From assembly GCF_052056485.1 (NCBI RefSeq), contig NZ_CP183948.1:1736001-1800000 (forward strand): a DNA stretch of 64,000 nt, written 5' to 3'. Every line of letters starts with the position of its first letter. Position 1 is the stretch's first letter. The notes below the pieces were generated by a model. That model saw nothing but the letters and a program-made list of their open reading frames with translations, searched no databases and was not told the origin of the DNA. Of this stretch, positions 23,500 through 31,577 are shown in pieces. The position numbers were made by a program, and so were the translations under genes. This DNA comes from Paenibacillus_AQ nitricinens. Lineage in GTDB: Bacteria; Bacillota; Bacilli; Paenibacillales; Paenibacillaceae.

Positions 23500-24713
23500 T
23501 ATACAGTCTCCTTTATAGTTGGTTTGATTCGTCCGATCATTTCAAAGCAGGCTCTGCTGTTATGATAAGGGCATTTCCAGGCACTAACCTTGGTTGCGTG
23601 AGGGAGAGGCAGATGCTTCTCGTCCACACCCCAGTACCATTCGCCTAATTTGTGATCCACCATATATTTATCAATAAAAGTCCAGGAGGCTTGGGCAGCC
23701 TCGTTAAATTTGCTGTTACCGGTCAGCTGATAAGCATTATAGAATCCGACAACCGCCTCCGCTTGCGGCCACCAATCTTTATCTTTGCTTAGCAATCCGC
23801 TCGGATCAGCTTCATTCCATATCCCGCCATCGGTATCTATACCTTCTGCAAGAACAGCTTCTGCCATGGAGATAGCGACAATTCGAACACGCTGTAGCAG
23901 CTTTTCTTCTCCAAGTATTTCTGCGGCTTCCACAAGCAGCCAGCTGCCTTCGATATCATGTCCATAGGAGATAATATCTGACTTAACATTCCAGGCCTCA
24001 TCAAAGAAAAGATGAAAATGCTTGCCTTCGTTATCAATGATATGGTCCAGCATCGTTTCAATTAGCTCAGCCAGCGTGTTTTCCAGCTCCTCTGACTTCC
24101 ATACTCGATAAAGTCCGGTATACGCTTCTAACACGTGTAGATGTGTGTTCATTGATTTTTTCTCATTCAAGTCCTTGCTGCTAAGGCTGAGGTTATCCGT
24201 GATTTGCCATTCCCGTGATAAAGCTTCAACATAACCTTTATAAATAGAATCATAGCCGTATTTCTCAACGAGCTGGAATATTTGAATGGCCTCATCTAAT
24301 ACCTCAGGCCGCCCAGTCGCGCGGTAGAATTCAGCCAATGCGTAGATAGCAAAAGCTTGGCCATAGATCTGTTTTTTCTCCTGTGAAGGTCTGCCCTCAG
24401 CATCCACCATCCAGTATAAACCGCCATATTCTTTATCGATGAAATGATCCATTAGATAGATATAAGCACGTTCTGCCATAACCAGATATTCTGTCTTGCC
24501 GTAGATTCGGTAAGCGCTCGCAAAGGACCAAAGAATACGTGCATTAAGCACAAGACTTTTCTCCGCGTCAGGTGTTATGTTTAGCTGATTGTCGATTTCA
24601 CCAACAAAACCGCCATTGATTTCGTCCTTCGTCTGTTTCATCCAAAAACTAAGAATATTACCCTGTAGCTCATCCTCAAGCTGGGTCAACCATAATTCTG
24701 GTGAATTAATCAT
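23499..24713 (-). CDS. Cellobiose 2-epimerase (mannobiose 2-epimerase)
   Basis: 404 residues, family AGE. It inverts C2 at the reducing end of beta-1,4 disaccharides and would turn mannobiose into mannosylglucose for the next enzyme. An alpha6/alpha6 barrel is suggested by regular repeats (NARILWSFASAYRIYG; YGQAFAIYALAEFYRATG; AEAVVGFYNAYQLTG). Likely catalytic histidines lie in NTHLHVLEAY, SYGHDIEGSWLL and CPYHNSRACFEM. I start at ATG 24713 (MINSPELWLTQL) because GAGGAG lies ahead of it, though 13 bases away; the open frame goes further upstream but into the mannanase gene without meaning. It sits 22 bases after the mannanase gene and overlaps the phosphorylase start. Confidence 0.93.
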   Translation of the reverse strand: MINSPELWLTQLEDELQGNILSFWMKQTKDEINGGFVGEIDNQLNITPDAEKSLVLNARILWSFASAYRIYGKTEYLVMAERAYIYLMDHFIDKEYGGLYWMVDAEGRPSQEKKQIYGQAFAIYALAEFYRATGRPEVLDEAIQIFQLVEKYGYDSIYKGYVEALSREWQITDNLSLSSKDLNEKKSMNTHLHVLEAYTGLYRVWKSEELENTLAELIETMLDHIIDNEGKHFHLFFDEAWNVKSDIISYGHDIEGSWLLVEAAEILGEEKLLQRVRIVAISMAEAVLAEGIDTDGGIWNEADPSGLLSKDKDWWPQAEAVVGFYNAYQLTGNSKFNEAAQASWTFIDKYMVDHKLGEWYWGVDEKHLPLPHATKVSAWKCPYHNSRACFEMIGRIKPTIKETV

Positions 24714-24735
24714 TGGTAAGTAGTCACTCCTCACA

Positions 24736-25686
24736 TTACTTATTGATTTTCGAGGTGAAGTATTCTTTAATGATCCCAGCGGCTTGTTTGCCATACATAC
24801 AATAATCATCATTCTGTTCTGCTTCATGAATTGGATAAAGATGAGTAGGCCAATCCCAAAGCATAAAGCCCTGAACCCAATCTCTGCGCTCACAGCCTTG
24901 AAACATTGCCTGATAGAATTTGCTTTGTTCTGCTTGACTTGGTTCACCCTTTAAGGTCCAATCATTAGGAATTGCCGCGCTCCCACTTCGGCTTGGGCAA
25001 CCCGCCTCCATAAAAAAGAATGGCTTATTCTGCGATCTAACCACACTTTCGATCCGGTCGAGCTGAGCTTCCCAATCATTAGCTGGATAATATCCACTTG
25101 AAGAAATCACATCGAGCGCATCCCACCAGGTCACGTTATCCTCCTGATATTTATCGCAATTATAAGTGAGAATTCCTGAGTAAACCTTCCGAACCTCGGC
25201 AATAAGCGTGCGCCATTCGGCATCGCGTCTATCCGCTTGGACAAGCTCGCAGCCGATACAGAACATCTCACAACCCGATTCTTCAGCGATAGCAGCATAA
25301 TGCAGAATAAATTTAGTATAAGAGCGGAACCATTCCGACCATTTAGGCTCACAAGGGACATCCTTATCGAAAAAGTTAATGTGAGCACGCCAAGTTCCGT
25401 CCGCACAATTAACAATCGGCTTAAGGCATACCTTAAGCTGCAGTGACTTTGCTTTACTGATGGCCTGTTTCACTTCTTCGTCAGTAACGGTTGGAGCCTC
25501 CCAATAGGGGATTTCCGTAGAATGAGCGGTTGATTGAAGTGCACTAAGTGCAATGGCTGTCCAGTTCGCCCCGGTGACTGAAGACATGAGTTCCATCGAA
25601 CGTTCCGCTTCTTCTGTTGTCCAAGAACCACTTGTACCCGAGAAGCCCCAGGTTATGCCTGCAATGTATTCGTTGTTAAATACCAT
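24736..25686 (-). CDS. GH113 beta-1,4-mannanase, intracellular
   Basis: 316 residues and no signal peptide, so it acts on imported mannooligosaccharides. The fold is a TIM barrel of the GH-A clan: IAGITWGFSGTSGSWTTEEA at the start, then the acid/base E147 in MFCIGCELVQADRR and the nucleophile E227 in KPFFFMEAGCPSRSG. Their 80-residue spacing equals that of the Alicyclobacillus GH113 enzyme (E151 and E231). SSSGYYPANDWEAQLDRI and GFMLWDWPTHLYP line the cleft. The start is placed at ATG 25686, eight bases after AAGGTGG; the GTG at 25698 overlaps that site. First gene of the operon mannanase, epimerase, phosphorylase. Confidence 0.9.
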   Translation of the reverse strand: MVFNNEYIAGITWGFSGTSGSWTTEEAERSMELMSSVTGANWTAIALSALQSTAHSTEIPYWEAPTVTDEEVKQAISKAKSLQLKVCLKPIVNCADGTWRAHINFFDKDVPCEPKWSEWFRSYTKFILHYAAIAEESGCEMFCIGCELVQADRRDAEWRTLIAEVRKVYSGILTYNCDKYQEDNVTWWDALDVISSSGYYPANDWEAQLDRIESVVRSQNKPFFFMEAGCPSRSGSAAIPNDWTLKGEPSQAEQSKFYQAMFQGCERRDWVQGFMLWDWPTHLYPIHEAEQNDDYCMYGKQAAGIIKEYFTSKINK

Positions 25687-25982
25687 CGAGAATCCCACCT
25701 TACATGAAAATAGAAAAGATAATTATTATGTTAATTTGTTATATAGTTATTATTAATTTGTTAGTTTATAATAACAACTTAATTCAGTTATATACTTTTT
25801 CGGAGATGATTTCAAGGACAATTTATAGTGGCGGCTGGGAAATTAGAATAACTTTCGTTATAGTAAATGCAAGACTATAAAAGAGCGAAATCGTACATTG
25901 ACTTAAGACATAGGAAGAATTCTATTCGTGATGATGGTGCAATCATAATAACTGGCAGATACAGCTGGAGGGAAGTGCTCAA
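25687..25982. promoter_or_regulatory. Divergent control region of the mannanase operon and the response regulator
   Basis: Very AT-rich. TTAATTTGTTA occurs twice, at 25731-25741 and 25753-25763, exactly 22 bp apart. Beside it lie TTTGTTAG (25757-25764) and TAATAACAACTTA (25769-25781), the latter 12 of 13 identical to the motif before the histidine kinase gene. These fit an AraC-type response regulator acting on both directions. The right part (25800-25980) holds the leader of the regulator gene and nothing else recognisable. Confidence 0.5.
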
Positions 25983-26762
25983 ATGATAAATGTTATGATT
26001 GCGGACGACGAGGAGGTCATTCGCAGGGGGCTCGAAAAAATCACATCCAGGATGGAGCTGAACGTACATGTAATTGGATCCTACGGTAACGGGTTGGAGG
26101 CCTGGGAGCATATTGAAAAGTTATCCCGAGCGGAAATAGATCTGCTTATTACAGATATAAAAATGCCTAGAATGGACGGCTTTATGCTTATTGAACAGGT
26201 TAGAGGTTATATGGAGGATTTACCTATTGCCGTTCTTAGCGGTTTTAGTGAATTTGAATATGCCCGCCGAGCCATCCGTCATGGGGTGATAGATTATTTA
26301 CTAAAACCTATTGATAAGACTCAGCTATATGAATTGCTCAAAAGAGTAGAGGATACAAAGAAAAAGAGCGTTAAAGACCAGGAGGAGATCATCTCCCAAG
26401 CGGCGGATGGTGGAGAGCATTACGTAGTTGAACAGACTAAAAGCATACTGGAGAGGGAGTATGATCAGAACTTCGAACTTGAGCGTTTGGCGGAGACCGT
26501 CGGTATGAATGCGAGCTACCTTAGCCGGTTATTCAAAATAAAGACGGGGCAAACCATCACCGAATATCTAATTCAAATTCGAATTACTAAGGCGAAAGAA
26601 TTGCTGATCGAGCATCCCGACCTAAAAAATTATGAAATTGCCGATAAGGTTGGCTATAGTGATCCGGTTTATTTTAATAAATTGTTCAAGAAAATGTGTG
26701 GGATGACACCTAAGGATTACAAAAGTGGCTGTAAATTACCGAAAATGGAACGTGAGGTTTAG
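25983..26762 (+). CDS. Response regulator with AraC-type DNA-binding domain
   Basis: 259 residues, about half the size of typical YesN proteins because the long linker is missing. The receiver domain (1-120) has the acidic pair D8/D9, the phosphorylated aspartate D58 in LLITDIKMPRMDG, the serine in AVLSGFSEFEY and the lysine in YLLKPIDKTQ. The C-terminal part has two helix-turn-helix units (LERLAETVGMNASYLSRLFK; NYEIADKVGYSDPVYFNKLF) and ends with the GMTPKDYK signature. It has no kinase gene beside it; the kinase at 17047 is the obvious partner. GGAGGG precedes the ATG. A terminator follows. It likely activates the mannanase and transporter operons that flank it. Confidence 0.94.
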   Translation: MINVMIADDEEVIRRGLEKITSRMELNVHVIGSYGNGLEAWEHIEKLSRAEIDLLITDIKMPRMDGFMLIEQVRGYMEDLPIAVLSGFSEFEYARRAIRHGVIDYLLKPIDKTQLYELLKRVEDTKKKSVKDQEEIISQAADGGEHYVVEQTKSILEREYDQNFELERLAETVGMNASYLSRLFKIKTGQTITEYLIQIRITKAKELLIEHPDLKNYEIADKVGYSDPVYFNKLFKKMCGMTPKDYKSGCKLPKMEREV

Positions 26763-26787
26763 TCCTATATAGGAAGCTATTATTTAG

Positions 26788-26811
26788 GAGAGCGATAAGC
26801 TCTCTTTTTTT
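26788..26811 (+). terminator. Terminator after the response regulator gene
   Basis: GAGAGC-GATAA-GCTCTC followed by seven T. Confidence 0.9.
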
Positions 26812-26922
26812 GTGGTTATTTTCAATAAATTAGATAATAAAAACATCATAACAAAAACAAAAATAACAAATACAAGACCAGAAAAAGCAATTCAAACCAT
26901 CGTTTTGCGTGAAAAATAGATC

Positions 26923-26947
26923 TATAATGGGTTTGTAAGCGATATCA
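26923..26947 (+). promoter_or_regulatory. -10 box and cre (CcpA) site of the transporter operon
   Basis: TATAAT (26923-26928) is followed by TTGTAAGCGATATCA (26933-26947), which fits the relaxed cre consensus WTGNAANCGNWNNCW fully and the strict one with one mismatch. The layout copies that at 14593-14614. Confidence 0.6.
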
Positions 26948-27021
26948 TCACTTTTTTTCAAGAGTATTTCTGTTAGTTTGATAATGGTAATTACTCTGTT
27001 AAATTAATGGTGATGATATAA

Positions 27022-27040
27022 GTTATTATTTTTGTTATTA
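27022..27040 (+). promoter_or_regulatory. GTTATTA direct repeat with TAATAACAA motif
   Basis: GTTATTA occurs at 27022-27028 and 27034-27040; TTGTTATTA (27032-27040) is the reverse of TAATAACAA found at 17005 and 25769. It lies in the leader of the transporter operon. The gap 26812-27081 holds this, the -10/cre element and no gene. Confidence 0.45.
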
Positions 27041-27081
27041 AACCAAATTAGAGTTGAATGGAAGAGAGGGGTCGTAAAAGC

Positions 27082-28452
27082 ATGAAAAAAGGAAAAACAA
27101 TGATGGGCTTGATGGCACTGACACTTATGGCAGGATTGTTTAGCGGTTGTTCCTCAAACAACAACACCAACAATGAAGGCACTAAAAACACAGGAAGCAA
27201 TGGATCCTCAACAGAGGCGACGGCAGCTCCGGCTGATGATGCAGCAGCCAAGGATATTAAAGGGGATATCACGGTTATTACGCAAAGAACGGATATTGTT
27301 GATACCGTATTCAAAGAGTATGCGGCTAAGTTCAATGAGAAATATCCTGATGTAAAGGTGAATTTTGAAGCGCTTGCTACTTATGAAGATCAAATTAAAA
27401 TTCGCATGAGCACTAGTGACTATGGCGACGTTCTTTTGTTACCTACAAGCATAGCTATTAAAGATATTCCCGATTTCTTCGAACCACTGGGTACACTCGA
27501 AGATATGCAAAAGCAATATACAGGGGTAGAAGAACGAGCAGTAGACGGAGTGGCTTACGGAATTCCAATGACCATCAACTTTAACGGTATTATTTACAAC
27601 AAACAAGTCTTCAAAGATGCAGGGATTACAGAGGTTCCAAGAACGCCTGAACAATTCTTAACTGCTCTGCAATCTGTTAAAGACAAAACGAAAGCTGTGC
27701 CTCTGTATACAAACTACGCAGCTGGCTGGACATTGACCCAATGGGAAGCGGATCTGGCTACAGTAGCTGGTAACCGTGATTATGTGAACATTGGTCAAGT
27801 GGCTAGCGACGACAACTATGTTCCAGGTCAACCTCACTATGAGCTGTACAAAATCCTGTACGATGCAGCACAAAAAGGTTTGATTGAAGAAGATCCAACG
27901 ACTACAGATTGGGAATCTTCTAAAGCGGATCTGGCTAACGGAAAAATCGGCACGATGGTTCTTGGATCTTGGGCAATCGGTCAAATCAAAGGTTTAGCAA
28001 CGAATCCAGATGATGTTGGCTTCATGCCATTCCCTACGAATGCAGAAAAAATCCTTGTACCGCTTGCTGGTGACTACAATCTGGGTGTCAGCGTTCATAG
28101 TAAAAACAAAGAAGCTGCTAGAGCTTGGGTGAATTGGTTCATTAACGAATCTGGCTACCCAACGACAGAAGGTGGCGGTATGAGCCCGGCTATCGGTGCT
28201 GAGCTTCCAGAAATTCTGAAACAATATGAAGGCACTGAAGTAACCTTTGATACACTTGCAGCTGCTAAAGCCGGTGAAGAAGGCTGGTCTGATGAAATCG
28301 ACAAACAAGCCGAAATCGGTGCTTGGCAACCAGACTTCAAGAAACGTATTATTGAAGCCGCAATTGGCAACAGAAAAGAATCCTATGATGACATCATGAA
28401 GGACCTCAACGACAAGTGGAAAGCCGCTCGCACGAAAGTCACAGCACAGTAA
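27082..28452 (+). CDS. ABC transporter sugar-binding lipoprotein
   Basis: 456 residues. The signal peptide (MMGLMALTLMAGLFSGC) ends in the lipobox LFSGC; a low-complexity Asn/Thr/Ser linker (SSNNNTNNEGTKNTG) follows, then a family 1 solute-binding domain (ITVITQRTDIVDTVFKEYA; YGIPMTINFNGIIYNKQVF; GTMVLGSWAIGQIKGLA). It captures the oligosaccharide outside the membrane and hands it to the two permeases downstream. ATG 27082 is chosen because GAGAGGGG lies before it and the signal peptide begins there; the ATG at 27058 would add eight residues. It is a paralogue of the sensor lipoprotein at 18950. A stable hairpin after the gene probably protects its mRNA. Confidence 0.94.
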   Translation: MKKGKTMMGLMALTLMAGLFSGCSSNNNTNNEGTKNTGSNGSSTEATAAPADDAAAKDIKGDITVITQRTDIVDTVFKEYAAKFNEKYPDVKVNFEALATYEDQIKIRMSTSDYGDVLLLPTSIAIKDIPDFFEPLGTLEDMQKQYTGVEERAVDGVAYGIPMTINFNGIIYNKQVFKDAGITEVPRTPEQFLTALQSVKDKTKAVPLYTNYAAGWTLTQWEADLATVAGNRDYVNIGQVASDDNYVPGQPHYELYKILYDAAQKGLIEEDPTTTDWESSKADLANGKIGTMVLGSWAIGQIKGLATNPDDVGFMPFPTNAEKILVPLAGDYNLGVSVHSKNKEAARAWVNWFINESGYPTTEGGGMSPAIGAELPEILKQYEGTEVTFDTLAAAKAGEEGWSDEIDKQAEIGAWQPDFKKRIIEAAIGNRKESYDDIMKDLNDKWKAARTKVTAQ

Positions 28453-28492
28453 CAACTATAAGCTTTCTTAAATGCTTTAGGCGGTAGTGGAA

Positions 28493-28530
28493 GTGGAAGG
28501 GGATATGCGATCGGGCATTTCCCCCTTCAC
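28493..28530 (+). other. Intercistronic mRNA hairpin after the binding-protein gene
   Basis: GTGGAAGGGGATATGC faces GCATTTCCCCCTTCAC with a few mismatches and has no T tract. Such hairpins often give the binding protein a higher level than the permeases. Confidence 0.6.
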
Positions 28531-28580
28531 ATTTAAACGAGTCATAAATAAATGAGGATGCTTTTCTGGAGGTGTATCGG

Positions 28581-29462
28581 GTGTTCAAGTTTTCGAATTT
28601 GAGTTACAAAAATCAACGTATTGGCATCATATGCTTGTTCTCATTAGTACCGATCGTATTGCTACTCACGTTTGCTTATTATCCAGTCATCAGTATGTTT
28701 CGGTACAGCTTCACCAGCTGGAATGGCCTAAGTAAAAATATGGAGTACGTTGGGTTAGAGAACTACAAAACCATTTTTACGAAACCGGAGTATTTTTCCG
28801 TATTTAAGGTCAGCTTGTATTATTTCTTTACCACCTTTATTCAGATGGCGCTTGCTTTGTATTTTGCAACCATTCTGAGCTTTAGTGTTCGCATGAAAAA
28901 TTTATTCAAAGGGATCTTGTTCTTCCCAACCTTGCTAAACGGTGTAGCGATCGGCTTTATCTTTTTGTTCTTTTTCAAACCAGATGGAACGCTAGATACG
29001 ATTCTTAACCTGCTCGGACTCAGCGGTTTACAGCAGAAGTGGCTGCTCAATCCGAATTTGATTAACTTCTCACTTGCAGGTGCGTCACTGTGGAGATACA
29101 TGGGGATGAATTTCCTGATCTTCCTTGGGGCTATTTCCTCGATCGGTTCGGACATTTATGAAGCTGCTGAGATTGATGGTGCAAACCGATGGCATCAGTT
29201 TATGCATATTATTTTGCCAAGTATTAAGCGAATTCTGCAGTTGAACTTGATCTTAGCGGTTAGTGGCGCCATTGGAGTATTTGAAATTCCATACGTCATG
29301 ACAGGCGGATCTAACGGAAGTAGTACATTTGTTATTCAGACGGTCGATGTAGCTTTCAAATATAGCAAAGTTGGATTAGCGTCAGCGATGGCCGTAGTTT
29401 TGCTGGGTATCGTTATAGTAGTTACTATTTTGCAGCGCGTTCTGATCAAGGAGGAGAAATAA
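28581..29462 (+). CDS. ABC sugar transporter permease 1
   Basis: 293 residues with six membrane helices, starting at IGIICLFSLVPIVLLLTFAY. The ATPase-contact loop reads EAAEIDGANRWHQFMHIILP, the EAA motif. It is the MalF/UgpA-type partner in sugar ABC importers. I place the start at the GTG at 28581, eight bases after GGAGG; the GTG at 28572 overlaps the ribosome site. The second permease follows three bases after the stop. No ATP-binding gene is present in the cluster, so a shared MsmX/MsmK-type ATPase elsewhere probably powers it. Confidence 0.93.
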   Translation: MFKFSNLSYKNQRIGIICLFSLVPIVLLLTFAYYPVISMFRYSFTSWNGLSKNMEYVGLENYKTIFTKPEYFSVFKVSLYYFFTTFIQMALALYFATILSFSVRMKNLFKGILFFPTLLNGVAIGFIFLFFFKPDGTLDTILNLLGLSGLQQKWLLNPNLINFSLAGASLWRYMGMNFLIFLGAISSIGSDIYEAAEIDGANRWHQFMHIILPSIKRILQLNLILAVSGAIGVFEIPYVMTGGSNGSSTFVIQTVDVAFKYSKVGLASAMAVVLLGIVIVVTILQRVLIKEEK

Positions 29463-29465
29463 ACT

Positions 29466-30299
29466 ATGCATTCTGTAAAATATTCCACTGCTAGTATATT
29501 CAAATATCTCACCTTGATTTTGGGAGCACTTGCAGCGTTGGTACCTATAGTAGTTGTATTTTTTGCTTCATTAAAAACAGGGCCAGAATACGCTTCAACC
29601 GGACCGTTAACGCTGCCAGAGAATTGGCTGAATTTCTCCAACTACACTAAGGCTTTTGTTGATGGGAAAATGCTTCTGGGATTTAAAAACACGGTCATTA
29701 TCGTTGTGATCTCTATCCTGGGTGCAACGCTGACGGGTTCAATGATGGCTTATATTTTATCCCGCTTCAAATTTAAAGGCAGTAAAGTTCTCATCAGTAT
29801 GTTTCTGATTGCTACTCTGATTCCGGGTGTTACTACGCAAGTAGCAACTTTCCAAATCATCAATCACTTGGGCTTGTTTAATACCAGATGGGCACCCATC
29901 GTGATGTACCTCGGTACGGATATTATCGCTGTATATATTTTCATGCAGTTCTTGGATTCGATTTCCGAGTCACTGGATGAATCCGCGATGCTGGACGGGG
30001 CTTCGTATTGGACGATTTATTGGAGAATTATTTTGCCGCTGCTGAAACCGGCGATTGTAACAGTAATTATTGTGAAGGGCGTAAATATTTATAACGATTT
30101 TTACACTCCTTTCCTTTATATGCCGAAAACAGATCTCCAAACGATCTCCACAGCGCTCTTTAAGTTTAAAGGTCCGTACGGATCACAGTGGGAAGTTATA
30201 TGTGCGGCGATTATGATCGCAATTATCCCGACCTTGGTTGTGTTTACCGCGTTGCAAAAGTATATCTACAATGGATTTTCGCAAGGTTCCGTGAAGTAA
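29466..30299 (+). CDS. ABC sugar transporter permease 2
   Basis: 277 residues, six helices, MalG/UgpE type. The EAA loop reads ESAMLDGASYWTIYWRIILP. Other family marks are the opening helix LTLILGALAALVPIVVVFFA with SLKTGPEY after it, and MAYILSRFKFKG. It forms the membrane channel with permease 1. The start ATG follows AAGGAGGAG at the end of the previous gene. A phosphorylase gene of the same pathway follows 76 bases later, probably in the same transcript. Confidence 0.93.
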   Translation: MHSVKYSTASIFKYLTLILGALAALVPIVVVFFASLKTGPEYASTGPLTLPENWLNFSNYTKAFVDGKMLLGFKNTVIIVVISILGATLTGSMMAYILSRFKFKGSKVLISMFLIATLIPGVTTQVATFQIINHLGLFNTRWAPIVMYLGTDIIAVYIFMQFLDSISESLDESAMLDGASYWTIYWRIILPLLKPAIVTVIIVKGVNIYNDFYTPFLYMPKTDLQTISTALFKFKGPYGSQWEVICAAIMIAIIPTLVVFTALQKYIYNGFSQGSVK

Positions 30300-30375
30300 G
30301 CTTAGTAGTAGATTTCATAACAGTACTAGATAAAATAGCAATCTAAAAAGTTGCATACATTTGGAGGGAATACTA

Positions 30376-31407
30376 ATGAGTGAAGTGAAATTGGTAGGAG
30401 CAAGTGCAGTGAACATCCCGAACATGCCTTGGCAGGATAAGCCTGCTGGCTACGAGAACCCGATTTGGAGACATAATGATAACCCGGTTATCAAAAGAAA
30501 TCCCGCAAAAGGTGTAGCCCGTATTTTTAATAGTGCGGTTGCTGCGTATGAAGGGAGTTTTATTGGAGTATTTCGTGTAGAAGATAACACGACTCGTCCG
30601 CATTTGCGTATGGGACATAGTGTTGATGGTCTAGATTGGAAAATCGATGATGAGCCGATCCGATTTATAGATGAAGAAGGTAACCCTTATCAGCCGCGGT
30701 ATGCTTACGATCCACGTCTGGTTAAGGTCGAAGATACATTTTATATTATCTGGTGTACAGATTTTTACGGCGCAGCCATTGGTGTTGCCAAAACACAAGA
30801 TTTCAAAACATTTATCAGCTTGGAAAATCCATTCCTGCCCTTCAACCGGAACGGCGTATTGTTCCCTAGAAAAATCAACAATAACTTCGTGATGTTGTCC
30901 CGTCCAAGTGACAGCGGACATACACCATTCGGCGATGTATTCCTTAGCGAAAGCCCTGACTTTGTATATTGGGGTAAACACCGTCACGTGATGAGCAAAG
31001 GGGGGCAGGGCTGGTGGCAAAGTGTGAAGATTGGCGGCGGACCTGCACCGATTGAAACCTCTGAAGGCTGGTTGATGTTCTACCATGGCGTTACTGGAAC
31101 TTGTAACGGACTTGTATATAGTATGGGTGCAGTTATTTTGGATATTAACGAGCCCTCGAAAGTAAAATATCGCTCGAAAAATTTTGTGCTAACTCCTGAA
31201 GAATGGTACGAGGAAAGAGGTTTTGTAAATAACGTTCTTTTCCCATGTGCTACTTTGCATGATGCAGAAACTGGACGTATCGCCATCTATTATGGCGCTG
31301 CTGATACTTATGTAGGCGTTGCATATACAACCGTTGATGAAATCGTCAACTATGTCATCGATACCCATGAAGAGGTTGGCGATGATGCGGGTTTAGGCAA
31401 AATTTAA
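30376..31407 (+). CDS. GH130 beta-1,4-mannooligosaccharide phosphorylase
   Basis: 343 residues. It resembles GH130 subfamily 2, whose members remove mannose from the non-reducing end of mannooligosaccharides as mannose-1-phosphate. Diagnostic segments are NPIWRHNDNPVIKRNPAKGV, RIFNSAVAAYEGSFIGVFR, the aspartate in RYAYDPRLVKVEDTFYIIW, and GGGPAPIETSEGWLMFYHG. It differs clearly from the other GH130 at 22327, which belongs to the mannosylglucose group. The start ATG 30376 follows GGAGGG by eight bases. It is the last gene of the transporter operon; the palindrome array begins about 170 bp after it. Fine substrate preference is inferred. Confidence 0.9.
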   Translation: MSEVKLVGASAVNIPNMPWQDKPAGYENPIWRHNDNPVIKRNPAKGVARIFNSAVAAYEGSFIGVFRVEDNTTRPHLRMGHSVDGLDWKIDDEPIRFIDEEGNPYQPRYAYDPRLVKVEDTFYIIWCTDFYGAAIGVAKTQDFKTFISLENPFLPFNRNGVLFPRKINNNFVMLSRPSDSGHTPFGDVFLSESPDFVYWGKHRHVMSKGGQGWWQSVKIGGGPAPIETSEGWLMFYHGVTGTCNGLVYSMGAVILDINEPSKVKYRSKNFVLTPEEWYEERGFVNNVLFPCATLHDAETGRIAIYYGAADTYVGVAYTTVDEIVNYVIDTHEEVGDDAGLGKI

Positions 31408-31577
31408 TAGGGTGAACAAGCTTTGGGGAACAACCTTAGATAGAGTGAAGTGGAGTAGATGCTTGGTGGTCGTGTAGCGTTCGAAAGAACTTTACAGCGT
31501 GCAGTGTAATGTGTTTTGTGTGCTGGGTTCTGCACGTTGCGCGCTTTGTGTTATGTGTTATGTAGCTTCGGCTTTTC

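Noticed and set aside
24714..24947. Longer N-terminus for the cellobiose 2-epimerase
   Set aside because: The extension lies within the mannanase coding region and reads as nonsense; the family begins at MINSPELW.
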